Shown one piece after another: positions 19,769-32,852 of a stretch of DNA of 64,000 bases. A model generated the notes under the pieces. It did no database searches. It saw nothing but the letters and a program-made list of their open reading frames with translations, and was not told where the DNA came from. This DNA is from Symbiodinium sp. CCMP2592 (Eukaryota > Sar > Dinophyceae > Suessiales > Symbiodiniaceae), in NCBI GenBank assembly GCA_905221615.1, contig CAJNDT010005357.1, positions 147,330 through 211,329 on the forward strand, read 5' to 3'. Position 1 is the stretch's first letter, and each line of letters opens with the position of its first letter. The position numbers were made by a program, and so were the translations under genes.

Positions 19769-20152
19769 TCACTTAAGTCCGAAATGCACGAAGACTTGCA
19801 GCATCCAGCCCGCGACACAATCCTTCTGCAAGGGCTTATGCTTCACCGAAGTCGCAAACCGCACCGCCGTGCCTGATCTCGGTCCTGGACGCTTAATACT
19901 CTCTGCGAGTCGGATCAACTCAATGGACTGTGCAAACTCGTCTGGGTGCCGCTTCACGAAGCCCATCATGGTCTTCACAGTCATCTTTTCCGAGTTGGCC
20001 CTGCGTGGCCTCTGCGAAGACTGGTCACCTACGCGCACGTGCTTAAAGGTCCACTGCTTGGTTGAGCCTCCCAAGCACCGTATTCCGTCCGACAAAGCCC
20101 TGTGAAAGCCTGCCACTAGCCACCGAGAGGCCATTGACCGCAGTGCTGTCAT
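19769..20152 (-). CDS. Hypothetical small protein (127 aa) or exon
   Basis: ATG-started frame with balanced composition: basic N-terminal half with WTFKHVRVGDQ, then a KMTVKTMMGFVKRHPDEF stretch that looks like an amphipathic helix, ending FVHFGLK. No known family was recognised. The opposite strand has an equally long but less protein-like frame. No neighbour suggests an operon or pathway. It could be an exon of a larger spliced gene. Confidence 0.3.
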   Translation of the reverse strand: MTALRSMASRWLVAGFHRALSDGIRCLGGSTKQWTFKHVRVGDQSSQRPRRANSEKMTVKTMMGFVKRHPDEFAQSIELIRLAESIKRPGPRSGTAVRFATSVKHKPLQKDCVAGWMLQVFVHFGLK

Positions 20153-22160
20153 CTTGGAGAAGCCACAAGCTCGGCTGACTAATCCTGAGATTTTCTTACC
20201 CAGAGAATAACCATGCAGTAACTAGTCTAAGTAGTACCCAGTAGTGTGTAATAAACGACAGGTCCCGAAAAAGGAAAAAGATAAGGAGGAGGAGGAGGAG
20301 GAGGAGGAGATATTTCTAAGTAGGAGTCAGCAGGATGAAGAGAAGCTGAAGCATTAGGATGAGGAGTGTGGCCGGGCAAAGGCAATAGCAGCGTAGAAGA
20401 AGAAGAAGAAACATAACAGCGAGAGCCGCCCACCATCTTCGTCAAAAGAAGGCTACATGCCAGACTGCTTTCTCTTCAACCGAGGTTGCGTCAATCATGG
20501 CCCACCTAGAGAGACTACTCCTTTGCGAGAACAATCAATGAGTTGCTACCCGCAGAGACGCACAAAGAACCTCGTGGGTTCAAAAGAAACAAACACGATC
20601 CTACATGCCAACATGCACCGAAACACTGCACCCGAACCAATATCCGGAGGCATGTGAACAGCCACCGTTCTGCGTACATACATGCCAGATAATAGATTTT
20701 CTCATGCCCCGAATGCAGGCATGCACAGAGATAGGCATACACACACACACACACACACATAAGCATATTGAACAAAGAACCAAATAAACAAATATAACAA
20801 ACATACGTATATGCATATAACTACATATACATAGACATATGTTTGTATATACAAAATGTATATATACACACACATCATATTAAGATAGATAGACATAGAT
20901 AGATCGCCACATGCATGTGCACACATATCTTGGATATAGATGTGCAGTTGCGTGCTGTGCGTCCTAAGCACGCCTCCCCTCCCGCCTCTGCACCCCCTCT
21001 CCCCCCCGTGGTTTCCCACCCGGCCGATTCCCGATCAAAAGGAGCGTCTGTTTCGTGCCTGTGTTGTATCGTGTATACAAGTACATACGCACAGGGATGC
21101 TACTGGAGCAGCTAAGACTCCTGGAGTCTTGGCTGATCGAGCGTTGCATCGTCGGAACATCGTTTGTGAAGCATCGCATGTTGGAGGTGCTTCTGGATCT
21201 CTTCCGTGTGCTCAGAGTCGGTGTCTCCTGGGGTGGACTCACCGCTCTCGAAAATACTCCAGAACCCGTCATTACAGCAACATGGACCTCCAAAGCAGGT
21301 GAGCATCAAGGATTCTAAGTATATGCTTTGACACACGAGTGTGTGGGGCGGTACAGTCGGGAGTACCGACTGAAGGACCCTGGCTAGTTCAGTTCATACT
21401 GATGGACATCCGAAGAATAAGAAACGGCACAAATGCAGCTGTGCATACCTAGAAACTGGTAGTTACGATTTGTGCGGTTCAAACCAATGTAGTGTAATCG
21501 ATCGGAACACCAGAAAAGTGCAGCTTGGCCTCATTTAAAAGCAACAGCGGCAGTGACGGTCAGCTGGGGCCATAGGCAGCGCAAAGCCAGAACTTAAATC
21601 CTAGTGGGGCTAGCGGTGAACTGCTGCTCAAGCCTGTGTTAAGCGTTGTTGCGGAAATCGCCAACTGCTTGGATCTTAAACTGTGGCTAATGATGCATGC
21701 CCTGTATACACTAGGCGAGAAGGTTCTGAGTCGTGCGGAACCAGAGCTGATGTGGTGACCCTTCCATGGCAGCATCCGAGATTTTAGGGTGAGAGAGCAG
21801 ATCTAAGTTGACTGGTTCTGTGGAGGCCTTCTAGCGCATTGCTTGCTCACAGGCCCCAGGAGTCTTAACTTGCTTTGCGATCTCGGGAGCCAAGCAACGC
21901 GGTTCAACTGGACGCCTCGTGCGGCGTCATTGAAATCTTGCTGTTGGTGTCGCACGTTGTCAATGAAGGAGTATGAAGAGGACATCCCCGCGCATAATTT
22001 AGGATTGTACCAGAGTCCAGGTGCAATACTCTGGAACGTGATACTGCTGATACTGATGTTGATGACAACTTGGGACATGAGAGATGGTGCTTCTGGCCGA
22101 TGTGGCCATGTGGGCCCGACCAATTATGAAAATAATATGCTTGTCAGCTAGTCAGATCGG
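20153..22160. other. Unassigned sequence with short microsatellites
   Basis: Contains (GGA)n at about 20,286-20,310, GAA-rich sequence at 20,398-20,412, (CA)n at about 20,739-20,760, and an ATATGTATATACA-rich stretch to about 20,910. No gene was recognised on either strand. Confidence 0.5.
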
Positions 22161-22535
22161 TTGCCGAGTTTTGTCCAACCTAAACATTCTCGGGACCTGA
22201 GGACATTAGTGCAACACCGCCATGAGCTCCAACAGACAGAAACAAAGCAGCATCACAACAACTCCAACAACCGCGATCTCAACAGCAGCAACAGCTACAA
22301 AAAGAGACAGGAAGTACCGGCACCGGCACCGGTACTGCCACCACCCGCCGCCGCCGCCGCCTGAAACCACAACCGCAGGAAGACGAAGAAAACGAATCAT
22401 GATACGAAATATGAGAAAACAGCAAGAATACTTTCATTTGCAACAACAACAAAAACAAGACCGACCGCAACAGCAGCAGCGGCCACGACACCAACCACAA
22501 TCACAACCACGACGACGACAGACGCTAGCACATTA
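22161..22535. repeat. CAA/ACA-rich cryptically simple sequence
   Basis: CAACA, CAGCAG, CACCGG and CCGCCG words dominate, with (CAA)n at 22,440-22,456. Gln-, Thr- and Cys-rich frames are by-products. Confidence 0.7.
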
Positions 22536-22599
22536 ACTCCCCCCAACCCTGATCCCGCGTCCAATCTTGAATTCCGACGAAATTTTGGCTCTGCCCTCA

Positions 22600-23286
22600 C
22601 TACAAGTCACACTCGACCTGCCGCGTGAAGGCCTTCTTCCGCCGTTTCTTCTCACCGGGCTCGCAGAGGTGGCAGAACTTGCAGTCCACTCCATCCTCGA
22701 CGGTCGTGAAGGGGTTCATAATTGAGTTAACCGATTCAGCTCAAAAGCAGGAGTGGCGTGGCTACTTGGGCATGCATGCGCCCGACGAAATGTGTGCGGA
22801 GCTGCTGTGTCTCAAAACCGGTGGTCAAGAAGGAACGAGGGTCGTCGGTTTGGAAGATTGGTATGTAACAGATGGAGTCTCCGGCAAGGCCCTGCGCTCG
22901 ACGTTGCTCGACAGCTATGCTGTGGCAACCTACCAACATGCTGGAACTAGAACTCAAACCTTGTTGTGATGGATCTTTCTAACAACAGGTCTTGTTCAAG
23001 TCCAGCACATGCAACGTAACAGTGTTAAGGACATCGAACCCGATGCTTGCATTGCGCCTACAATCTCGCCGGTCACCGGCCTGTGATGGGATGCAAGTCT
23101 TGACGGAATGTCTGCCATACTTCCAACATTGCTCCCCATGGGCAGCTATCTCAAGCAGTCGCAGGGATAGGCGCCCGGCTTTGCAGCCCTTGGTGTTCCA
23201 AAAAGCGCAAGGCTTGCACAAGCGCAGATTATGTCCTGCCAGGGACGTCGTGTTGGATGAAAGGGACACAGCGCTTGGGGTCTGGG
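22600..23286 (-). CDS. CCCH-type zinc-finger protein gene, spliced, partial
   Basis: Two minus-strand pieces together carry one CCCH finger. The upstream exon (about 23,286-23,177) encodes NLRLCKPCAFWNTKGCKAG. The terminal exon (about 22,710-22,600) encodes VDCKFCHLCEPGEKKRRKK and ends at a TAG (22,602-22,600). Joined, they give the C-x7/8-C-x5/6-C-x3-H pattern with a basic tail, a fold that generally binds RNA; it is a very frequent motif in dinoflagellate proteins (recognised from family knowledge). The upstream piece ends at GG|GC, which would be a GC donor of the kind dinoflagellates use. The exact acceptor could not be fixed, because candidate AGs put the two exons out of phase, so a small middle exon or another boundary is likely. 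Upstream exons were not found; an in-frame TGA lies just before 23,286. Confidence 0.55.
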
Positions 23287-24017
23287 AATTTCAAGCACGA
23301 GACCTGATGTCGGGTCGAAGTGCCATGTTATATCTTTGCCGTGTCTCGCGGGTTAGGTGTCGCTATGACAGAACCATGTGCTGATTAATCCAGGGAATGA
23401 ACAGGCTATTATTGCGCAGCAAGGCTTGTTGCGAGCGATTACTAGCATGAGCAAGGCCAGCAGTCACTGAAACTTGAACCCTGCACGTGTGCAGCGGCCT
23501 CGGGAGCCAATGTTCAGATCCTGACCATCTACTGGGCCAGGCGTCCTGGGCCTTTCAGGATTTGCATTCAAGGTTCAGTGTTGAGTGTCGAAGCCGGAAC
23601 TTGCACGATAAAACTCCCAAATTTGTCTGCAACAGAAAACCGATATGAATCAAGCTTTGTAAAATCTGGCTGTGGTATGTGGTTCGTCAAACCCTTGCTC
23701 TCCACCAAACAAGAACACCGTGCTGTAGTTCACTTTGAGAACCCGCATCAGGCAATGCCAGTACTGCAAGATGCGTCAGTGTTTTCCGTGCAGCGCCGTC
23801 GCACGTCTTAGACGCGGCCACGGTGGCCACAATGATACTTATGCTATTTAAGGTCGTTGCACACACGCCTCGACAACGTTAGAGTTCTTCCCGTTCCTAT
23901 GGGCATTGCTTCATGACTAAATGCTGCGACTTGCACACTGTGAGTCGACAGTGACAATCTACATAGGTTCAGAAACTCCTGGTGGCGTCATCTATTGGTT
24001 GGAGCTAGAACTGCCAT
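23287..24017. other. Unassigned sequence
   Basis: May hold upstream exons of the CCCH gene, but none was identified. A 77-codon plus-strand frame (23,578-23,811) has ordinary composition and no domain. Confidence 0.4.
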
Positions 24018-24191
24018 CTTTGTCAGCCCTTTTGATGAACACAACCTTTATGAATTGGGGAATCTAAGTCACAACATGCTCTTTGTCAGCCCTTTTGATG
24101 AACACAACCTTTATGAATTGGGGAATCTAAGTCACAACATGCTCTTTGTCAGCCCTTTTGATGAACACAACCTGTGTGAATTGGGGATTCG
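24018..24191 (+). repeat. 63-bp tandem repeat, about 2.8 copies, in frame
   Basis: CTTTGTCAGCCCTTTTGATG starts at 24,018, 24,081 and 24,144, an exact 63-bp period. Copies 1 and 2 are identical over their shared length; copy 3 has a few changes and stops after the GGGG. The period is 21 codons, and a plus-strand frame stays open across all copies (unit containing FVSPFDEHNLYELGNLSHNM). The surrounding frame (23,995-24,618) is otherwise unremarkable, so a protein is possible but unproven. Confidence 0.85.
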
Positions 24192-24929
24192 AACACTAGT
24201 AACCCCAAAAAGAGATGCACCATTTGGCGATTCGGTGCCGCTCGACTTCCGGCATCTGTTATTTGTGCGCGGAGATGCTTCGATTCGGTGCGTTCATCCT
24301 GTCCTGCATCCCTGCTGTGTCCTGTATTGTCGTCTGTCCTTTGGTCTGTCTTCGTATAGGTCCTGTTATTGTCTCTTCATCTGCACTCTTATATACCTGT
24401 CTTCTTGTTTATCCTCTCATCTGTGCGGACCTGCTGCCGTCGCTGTCCCCATTTATTACAATCCAGCAACCCCACGGACGATATGGAAGGACATTCCGGC
24501 AACAATGTTGTTGTTCTCTCGTCTGTGTTCGGGTCTGTCCTTGTATCCTCCTTTGTCAGTCCTGTTGCTCACAAGGCACGCAAACTGGAGTGTTAAAGGA
24601 ATGTGCACTGGTCACTAGTCTGGGCACCCGTTTACACGGTGCTCAGCTAAGAATTTAATCTGAAGAGCTTGCAGGTTGAACCAGGCTCAGTGCCACTTCC
24701 TGTAAACTAGCTGCTACCAGCATCATGCAGTCCCAAATACGAAATGACTGACGACTGTTGGGTCCATGCCTTGGCGAGTCAGAACTGTCCTGGAGAAAAC
24801 TCAGGTTGAAGTGTGAAGCTCGAGGGGCTCAGGTGCAGATTTGCGGAGGTGCTGCTTTCCGGCCTTTAGGTGCTTGGATGGGGCTTTCAAAAGCTTAATA
24901 TTAACATGCTGGAGCTTGTGCATGCGTGC
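24192..24929. other. Unassigned sequence
   Basis: No recognised gene. The plus-strand frames here are Cys/Leu/Ser-rich and overlap in several phases. Confidence 0.4.
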
Positions 24930-26478
<1,549 letters not shown>

Positions 26479-26729
26479 GTGTGTTTGAACCCCTGAGATC
26501 AAATAGGGAGCTGTTTCTGGTTGAAAATAAGCAGGGGGCCTGAGGCTCACAGACAGGACTCAAGCCAACGAAGACGCCTGTCTGCTGAGTGTGATATGAT
26601 CCTGGGACGCTGGAATCACGTACCTGCAAGTGATCATGGCAAGGGGCTAAGCCAAGAACCCCAATAAGATTCCTGAAGATTCCTGCAGTAACAATCTAGC
26701 TACTCCCACCATGGAGTTTGCAAGTGTGT
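26479..26729 (+). repeat. Left terminal repeat of the Penelope-like element
   Basis: Matches 34,731-34,980 with about six substitutions and a few 1-3 base indels. Begins and ends in GTGTG, so the simple repeat is part of the unit. Contains the inverted repeat CAGACAGG...CCTGTCTG. Confidence 0.9.
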
Positions 26730-26975
26730 TCTCGACCGGCATTCTGTCAAAGGGAGTAGCAACTGCTTGACGTCTTGATACAACAGTTCCAGACATTGAA
26801 TGTCTCTTCTTGATCCGCAGCGCCCTGATTCAATAGATTCTTGAACGCTGCTGATAAATTGAATGACTTCTTGATTCTTTCAAACTTGATTGACTTCTTG
26901 AATGATCGATGAATGTCCTTTCTTGATTCCTTCTGTGATTCTTTTCGACGTTCCGGAAATCAGCTACATCAAAGC

Positions 26976-28041
26976 ATGTCTTGGACTCAGGAAGAATGGG
27001 ATTCGTGGAGAAACGGAACCTGGGGCAAACAGCCTCCTCCGGTACCGTCCACACCTCCCAATGCTCCGAAAACCAAAGAGTTCGGAAGCCCTCAAGGGCC
27101 CTTCAAACCATTACGAAACTGATCTCCCCAGAACCTTTCGAAGTGATCGCGATTTCTATGACACCAATGAGGTGTAGATACAGGCATCCAGCTGGGCTCA
27201 AAAGCATCAGCTTGCTGGCAGAGACCTAACCTCCATTAAGTTGCATGAAGTCTGCTGGCAAGGATGGAACAACTTTTCTGTTCGAAGCCTGGCCCAAGGC
27301 CGGTACACGAGCATTCTTTTTGATCGATCCATCGAAGAAGCCACATTCATGTCGTTTCTAATGCAGAAGTTCCGGGAAAACAAAGTGGACCTGGATCAGT
27401 ATGCTTCTGTATATTGTTGATCAACAAGGCATCAATATTGATGCTACTGAAAGTGAGTCATCTCAAAAAAGTGCCAAAATGCGGCACTTTTGCGAGTTCA
27501 TCTTTGACCAGTGTAAAGAGTTTCAGCAAAAGGAGCTCTGCGACGCCCAAGACGCATTCGTGAGCTCGAGCAACAGCTTGTTGCGGCACAGAAAGGTGCC
27601 CCAGCAGCTAGCTCTTCTGTGAAACCAATGTCCAAACGGACTTCGGATGCAAGTCAAAACAGCGAGAACCCACGGAAACGAAGGCTGCCTCTTGCCACCC
27701 CATCGGGAAACGAGTCGACGAAATCGACTCAAACCCTGCTTCAGAAAGCTTTTGATCCTCATTTTCCAGCCCAACGGGCTCTTGACAATCAAGCTCCTGT
27801 CACCGCTGTTCCCCAATCCACAACAAAGTGGATCCAGAATTTGAACTTGGAGCCCAAGCTCAAACAAGAGCTTTTACAAAGCTGCAACGCAGCTAACAAT
27901 ACTATCAAATCACTTTCTGATGAAGACAAAGAAGCTCCACAAAGAGCTGCGGATTTTGGCTTTCCTGTTCGCTCACTATCGGGAGCCAAAGAAGCCGCCC
28001 TTTTGAAGATCGTCTTGGCAGCTTGTGCCCTTGCCTCTTGA
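26976..28041 (+). pseudogene. ORF1 of the Penelope-like element, frameshifted
   Basis: Coding-like sequence starts at an ATG with MSWTQEEWDSWRNGTWG (26,976) and continues in changing frames. One piece includes FDRSIEEATFMSF (about 27,320). Another runs 27,401 to about 27,530 (CEFIFDQCKEFQQK), and the last runs about 27,515-28,041, with RELEQQLVAAQ followed by a basic NPRKRRL stretch that could be a nuclear localisation signal. At least three frame changes separate these pieces. No domain was recognised; position before the enzyme ORF suggests a Gag-like or RNA-binding role (inference). Confidence 0.5.
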
Positions 28042-28155
28042 CTGGAGGACAAAAATCACGATCTTGTACTTGACAACGAGTGCCGGCAAAGGATGCAAAC
28101 AATCCTTTCTATGTAAAAAACTTGCTTACAGGCTGCCATTACCGAGCCAGAGTTC

Positions 28156-30831
28156 ATGCCTTGGCGGTTTGGTTTTCGGGTGTTGGGTGCTTTTGTGGTG
28201 TTGGTTCTACTTCTTCGCCAAAATGGCACAGGAAAACTGGCTCGCTGGCGCCAACGATTTCAAGAGTTTGAAGGATTTCATGATCGGAACTTCATTTCTG
28301 CGATTTCGGTCGCACGCATGTTTCTCGAGCCCTTTGCGGCCTATATTCTGACCACTGCTCCAATTGAGCCCTTTTTCCAGATTGGGCCTGACTTTTATGT
28401 TGGCTCCACAGCTGTTTCTATTCAGAAGAGGCAAGACACTCGTCTCAGAAAGCTTCGACAGCTGCTGGACCTGAAACCGGTCCATGCTGAGCTCGTTTTA
28501 CATTGGCAGGTTTCGCACCAGTGCCTCGGGCATCTCATTGTCATTCCTTTGGCGACCATGCAATCGCTCCGTCAAATTCGTACACTGGAACTCACTCTTA
28601 TTCAGAGGTGGAATCGAGCTTTGAATTACACCTTCATCCTGAAAAAGCGGATGACGAAAGTGGGTCCTGATTATTCGTGTACAATTCGACGAATTGCTTC
28701 GTCTTACAATGTTCCAGGTCGTCGTCTGCACAAGAAACTTCGTGCAAGACTACATAAGCTGGGAGCTTTATCTCTGTACAGCACTGTGAAACAGGAAGTG
28801 CATTCTTCTTGGATGATTTTAACGATTTTGGCTGAAAGGTCTCTCGCTTCCTTCAACATGGAGCGACGACTACGGTCATGCTCGTATTCATTGTCGCATG
28901 TTTATGCACTGTTTCGGCTGTCGAACAATTTAGAAGAACCTCCCAAAAGTTTGGTGCAAAGCATCCTGATTCGAGTGCTGACGTTTAAAGGCGGCCACGC
29001 TCCGCCAAAAGCACGCCGGATCAAGATTCCATTCCTGTCCCACAGTGATTTCCGGAACGCCACCAAGAAGTGGTTGAAGACGAGAATTATGCCTTTTAAG
29101 GATTTCTTGATTCCTTTTCACTTGCCTCCATGCCATGTCGTTTCTGCTGCCCATTCTTCGCTGGGCACCACGCTGACGAACCACCATGCCATGATGGCAC
29201 AGTTTTCCTTGGACTGTCAGCCGATCTGTCGGTGTGCTGAATTCAGATGCAAACACCCTGATGTGGCTGGAGTAGTTCATCCTCAAGATGGACATTGGCA
29301 TGTTGCCTCGCCTTTGGACAAACTTTCTGTTTCCAGGCGACTTCGCTGCCTACTCGGCACCAGTGCAAAATCACAGGTGTATCCTGCTCGCACTTCGTAT
29401 ATCAATGATACATGGAAGGAGGTACAACGGTGGGCCAAGCGTCACTTCGTACCAAACGTGGTTTTTTCTGACTGGGAACGATTTGTCTGTGATCAATGGT
29501 CGCGACACATCGTCAACAGCAAGACACCACTTTCTTTTGACGATGGCAAGTACATCAAATCTGTCATTGATGGCTACGTGGTACAAGGCAGAGACCATGC
29601 GCCCCACCATTTGCATGTTTTTTGCCCTCTCTTCTACTGGCGAATACTTCGCAGCACCTTTGTAGATGAAGACGTTTACCTGCCATCTCTTTTGACACCC
29701 AGCCAAGCCACAGCTTTTCTCGGCAACTTAACAAAGAAGCCCTGGCTTCGACAGTACAGGTGGGGAGTGCAGGAAACAGCGAAGCTACCCTGCTCTTATC
29801 TTCTTTTGAAGCAAAAGAAGCAGTTGTTGGCTGCCAGACCGATTATTTCTCATCGACATTTTGCCTTTGGCCGTCTCTTCCAGGCAGCGAGCAGCGTTCT
29901 CAATATTCTGCTACCTGTCGTTTTTTCTCAAAGCTATGGCCATCAATCCCTACCTGAAATTTTTCCGAAGCCTGCATCAGTTTCTATCCACTGCTGAAGA
30001 GGACATTGAACTCAAAGAGTTCAATCAGGATCTCGTGGGCTTCTTTACAAGCCCACCACGCAAATCATGGAAGCAGTGGATCATTTGATTGATTCGTATG
30101 CTGCTTCGCAATCCACACCTTTCGACAAGATCAAATTTACTGTGCAGCTCGGAGCCTCTGAACCACGACTACGAGTTTTTCAAGGCAGCTACAAGCACCA
30201 AAACCAGAACCGGCATAGTCTATTTAAAAGACTTGTCGGCCATTTGTCAGCTTTCGCTCGAGACGTCCTTCTTTTCGCAGATGGGACGATTCAAGCAAAC
30301 AAGAGGATCTGCCATTGGCAACCAGATTTCTCCATCTCTGGCCAATCTTGCAGTTTCTTACATCAGTGGTCCATTTCGAATCGTCTGGCTTTGGAAGCCT
30401 TACGATCACAAGTCTACATCGTTCTCTACGTGGACAACAGGTTGGTGCTATGTTCTGAACAGACGGCCCAACGATGGTTTTTCCAGCAATTTCTTTCTCC
30501 GTTCTTTTACGAACATCCGGTGGAACTAGAGGCGGTACTTGATGGAGAGTTTCTGGGAACCTCTTTGAATCCCAAGACTCGCACTCTTGAGTACAGACAA
30601 CCGACCGCCAGACATCAATTTCGACCTTTCAACACGGCGGGCACTGACGCTCACAAGCTCTCAGCAGCCTATGCCAGAATTTGTCTGGCCAGCCGAACAG
30701 CTTTTCCTTTTTCGCAAGCCGAAGCTGATGTACAGACATTGATTCGGACATACACAACTTTTGGGTATGATCCTCATCTTCTGGCAAAAGCCGGTGCATC
30801 GTTCCTCGAACAGAGGAGATCGTCCCAGTAA
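28156..30831 (+). pseudogene. GIY-YIG endonuclease plus Penelope-like reverse transcriptase, frameshifted
   Basis: The 613-codon piece 28,156-29,997 opens with a GIY-YIG nuclease: Y63 (AYIL), Y81-V-G-S-T, R92, catalytic E145 (LELTLIQRWN) and N157, all in order with normal spacing. A Cys/His-rich stretch follows (C354, C358, C360, C365, H367 and several His). RT motifs then continue: RPIIS near 29,836; motif A QDLVGFF at about 30,024 in the +1 frame; motif B RGSAIGNQISPSLAN at about 30,305 in that same second frame; motif C YVDN (30,427-30,438) back in the first frame. The final ORF (30,067-30,831) carries the thumb. The reading frame alternates between two phases four times, so no single protein can be made. 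YVDN replaces the usual YVDD. The nuclease would nick the target and the RT copy the RNA. Confidence 0.72.
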
Positions 30832-30962
30832 AAACAAAGGCTGCATGGCATAATGCACTGTGCCACGTCCAAGATGTTGTCAAAGTTGCACATGCCAAGC
30901 CAAGCCTACGTATACCACAGATCGGCTCTTTCCTTTTCTGTTTCTTTTCTGATTTGGCCGCC

Positions 30963-32852
30963 ATGTCGTATGTCTTCAATTTCTTCGCTGGGACACCTAA
31001 CCAGGGAGAGGATAATCCTCCTCCAAATCCGGCCCAGCAACGTGCAATTCGAGCGAGATCGGAGGATGATACACATCGCCGGCACCATCGTCACAGACGA
31101 CACCACCGACACCGATCACGCAGTCGACGAGGCCGCCGTGAACCTGACCAAGAACCGGCGGCTGCAGTCAGGAGACCGCGAGATCTTCGTCCTTCACCAA
31201 AGCCGGGAACTGCATCGCCCGGAGACTGGACGTTTTCAGCTGAGGAAGCCCCTTTTCGGCGGTCTCCTCTTCATCATGCACAGCCTCCACTTCCACGGTC
31301 TGTTACCCCTCCTCCAAGGGCAAAATCGGCCCCTGCAGCTCGAGCATCTCCACCTCAGCATCGACCTGCTTCTGATGTACCTCCCGGGAACTGGTATGGT
31401 GAACATGCACCACCACCGGGACAATGGGTACCTCGGCCTCCGGGGCAATGGCAGCCACAGCCTCCACAACGCAGGGTGCCACCTCCCGGTTTTCTTTCAT
31501 TAGCGGGAAGACCCACCTTTCAATCTTCTGAGGCCCCCAAGGCGCCCGAGCCCAGCAAATCTTTTCAAGGCCAAGAGCCTAAGAAGCAACAAAAAGCTTC
31601 CAAAGCCCATACTGGATCGCCTCAGGTTAAAGAGCCGGGCAAAAGACCAGTAGATTTTTCGCGAGCTCCGGTGACCCCCCCAAAGTCACCACCTAAGGTA
31701 CCCAAAGGTACACAAGGAAAGATGTCAGGCAAACCTGAAGAGCCTGGCAGACCTTCAAACTTCGTCCCACCTGCTCAAAAAACGGCGGACGAAATGTTGG
31801 ATGAGGAGCTTCGAAAATCGAATGCTCAAGCGTCCACTTTTGAACAAGAAGCGCAGGATTTGGAGCAGCCTTTCATCGACGCTTTTCACGCCACAGGAAG
31901 TGATCTGCTCCAACAAAGTGGCATGGCTGAGAGCTATGAGACCTTTGAGTCCAAAGATCCTCTCACGCCATGTCTTGCATATGTTTTGTTTGTGTTGCAC
32001 TACCGCAACAATTTGTTTCCGGATTCCTGGCTGATTTTTAAACATACCGAGATGCGAGAACTTCGCGATCGGAAACGAGCCACTGCTGCGTACTGCCGGC
32101 CCTGGTCTTCCATTTCCAACAGTGATGTTGATGGCGTGTGCTTGGAGCTTCTAGGCCTCTTTCAAGAAGCTCCGCCGCCTCAGTCCATGAACAGCGGCAT
32201 TTTTCGTACATTTGCCAAAGCTCTGATTTCTGCCAAGATTAAAGTGGGCAATCATTTCAAGCCTACGGCAAAGAGCTATCACATGCCCAGCTGCAACAGC
32301 AAGCTGTACCTCTTTGAAGTTCAGTCTTTTCCTGGACCTGAGCCTGTGGGGCAATCGAGCCTGGCATGGGCCCACTGCTCTGATGTTCCAGGCTCTTGTG
32401 GAATACTAGCAGCTGGCCGAGTAATCCGGACAGCTGCTTATACTCTTGGTATCAGAGAGGATCAGGAGTCCATGTCTTTTTTCGGTCGGTGTCACACCAA
32501 TCCTTCGTGGACCGAGAATTTCATTGAATGGGCTGCCAACCTCAATTGGAGCACCAAGAACTCCTCCGGCATTGTGTTCGGCGACTTTTTAAGTGGACAT
32601 TTCATTAAAAGTCCATCAGCCAACACTGTCCTTGAGAATTCTATGTGTCGGCTTCACCCGGCCGTGCACTCAATCTCAAAGGACAAAAGGCGGGCCATCA
32701 GAGAGTCAGCTGCCCGTATCGATTTCATTATTGTTGTGGCAGATCAAGGCTCTGCTGATTTTCCTGCTCCGGCGATACTGCCGATGATTGCTGACAGAAT
32801 CAGCCAAAGAAGCATTCAGGATACTGAAGCTTGGGGAGGATGGGCTGGATAA
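30963..32852 (+). CDS. Accessory ORF of the Penelope-like element, His/Arg-rich, ART-like domain
   Basis: About 629 codons from the first ATG. Residues 38-59 are a dense His/Arg/Ser-Arg run, followed by 200 residues of Pro-rich low complexity (GNWYGEHAPPPGQW units). The C-terminal half is globular: CRPW near 378, YHMPSC near 439, then WAHCS...GILAAGRVIR...SMSFFGR (about 467-510), which has the His-then-GIL-x-x-G-R arrangement of ADP-ribosyltransferase-like folds. The same arrangement occurs in the ORF at 57,369-59,330. Catalytic competence is unknown. Coding sequence appears to leave this frame near the end and continue at 32,788 in another. It is probably an RNA-binding accessory protein of the element (inference). 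Confidence 0.6.
   Translation: MSYVFNFFAGTPNQGEDNPPPNPAQQRAIRARSEDDTHRRHHRHRRHHRHRSRSRRGRREPDQEPAAAVRRPRDLRPSPKPGTASPGDWTFSAEEAPFRRSPLHHAQPPLPRSVTPPPRAKSAPAARASPPQHRPASDVPPGNWYGEHAPPPGQWVPRPPGQWQPQPPQRRVPPPGFLSLAGRPTFQSSEAPKAPEPSKSFQGQEPKKQQKASKAHTGSPQVKEPGKRPVDFSRAPVTPPKSPPKVPKGTQGKMSGKPEEPGRPSNFVPPAQKTADEMLDEELRKSNAQASTFEQEAQDLEQPFIDAFHATGSDLLQQSGMAESYETFESKDPLTPCLAYVLFVLHYRNNLFPDSWLIFKHTEMRELRDRKRATAAYCRPWSSISNSDVDGVCLELLGLFQEAPPPQSMNSGIFRTFAKALISAKIKVGNHFKPTAKSYHMPSCNSKLYLFEVQSFPGPEPVGQSSLAWAHCSDVPGSCGILAAGRVIRTAAYTLGIREDQESMSFFGRCHTNPSWTENFIEWAANLNWSTKNSSGIVFGDFLSGHFIKSPSANTVLENSMCRLHPAVHSISKDKRRAIRESAARIDFIIVVADQGSADFPAPAILPMIADRISQRSIQDTEAWGGWAG

Noticed and set aside
21381-21486. tRNA gene suggested by GGTTCAAACC (B-box-like)
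   Set aside because: The only A-box-like word lies about 96 bases away, and no acceptor or anticodon stem can be drawn.
26479-26729. Hammerhead ribozyme in the Penelope-like terminal repeat
   Set aside because: A CTGAAGA word is present but no GAAA core or cleavage-site stem follows at workable spacing on either strand.
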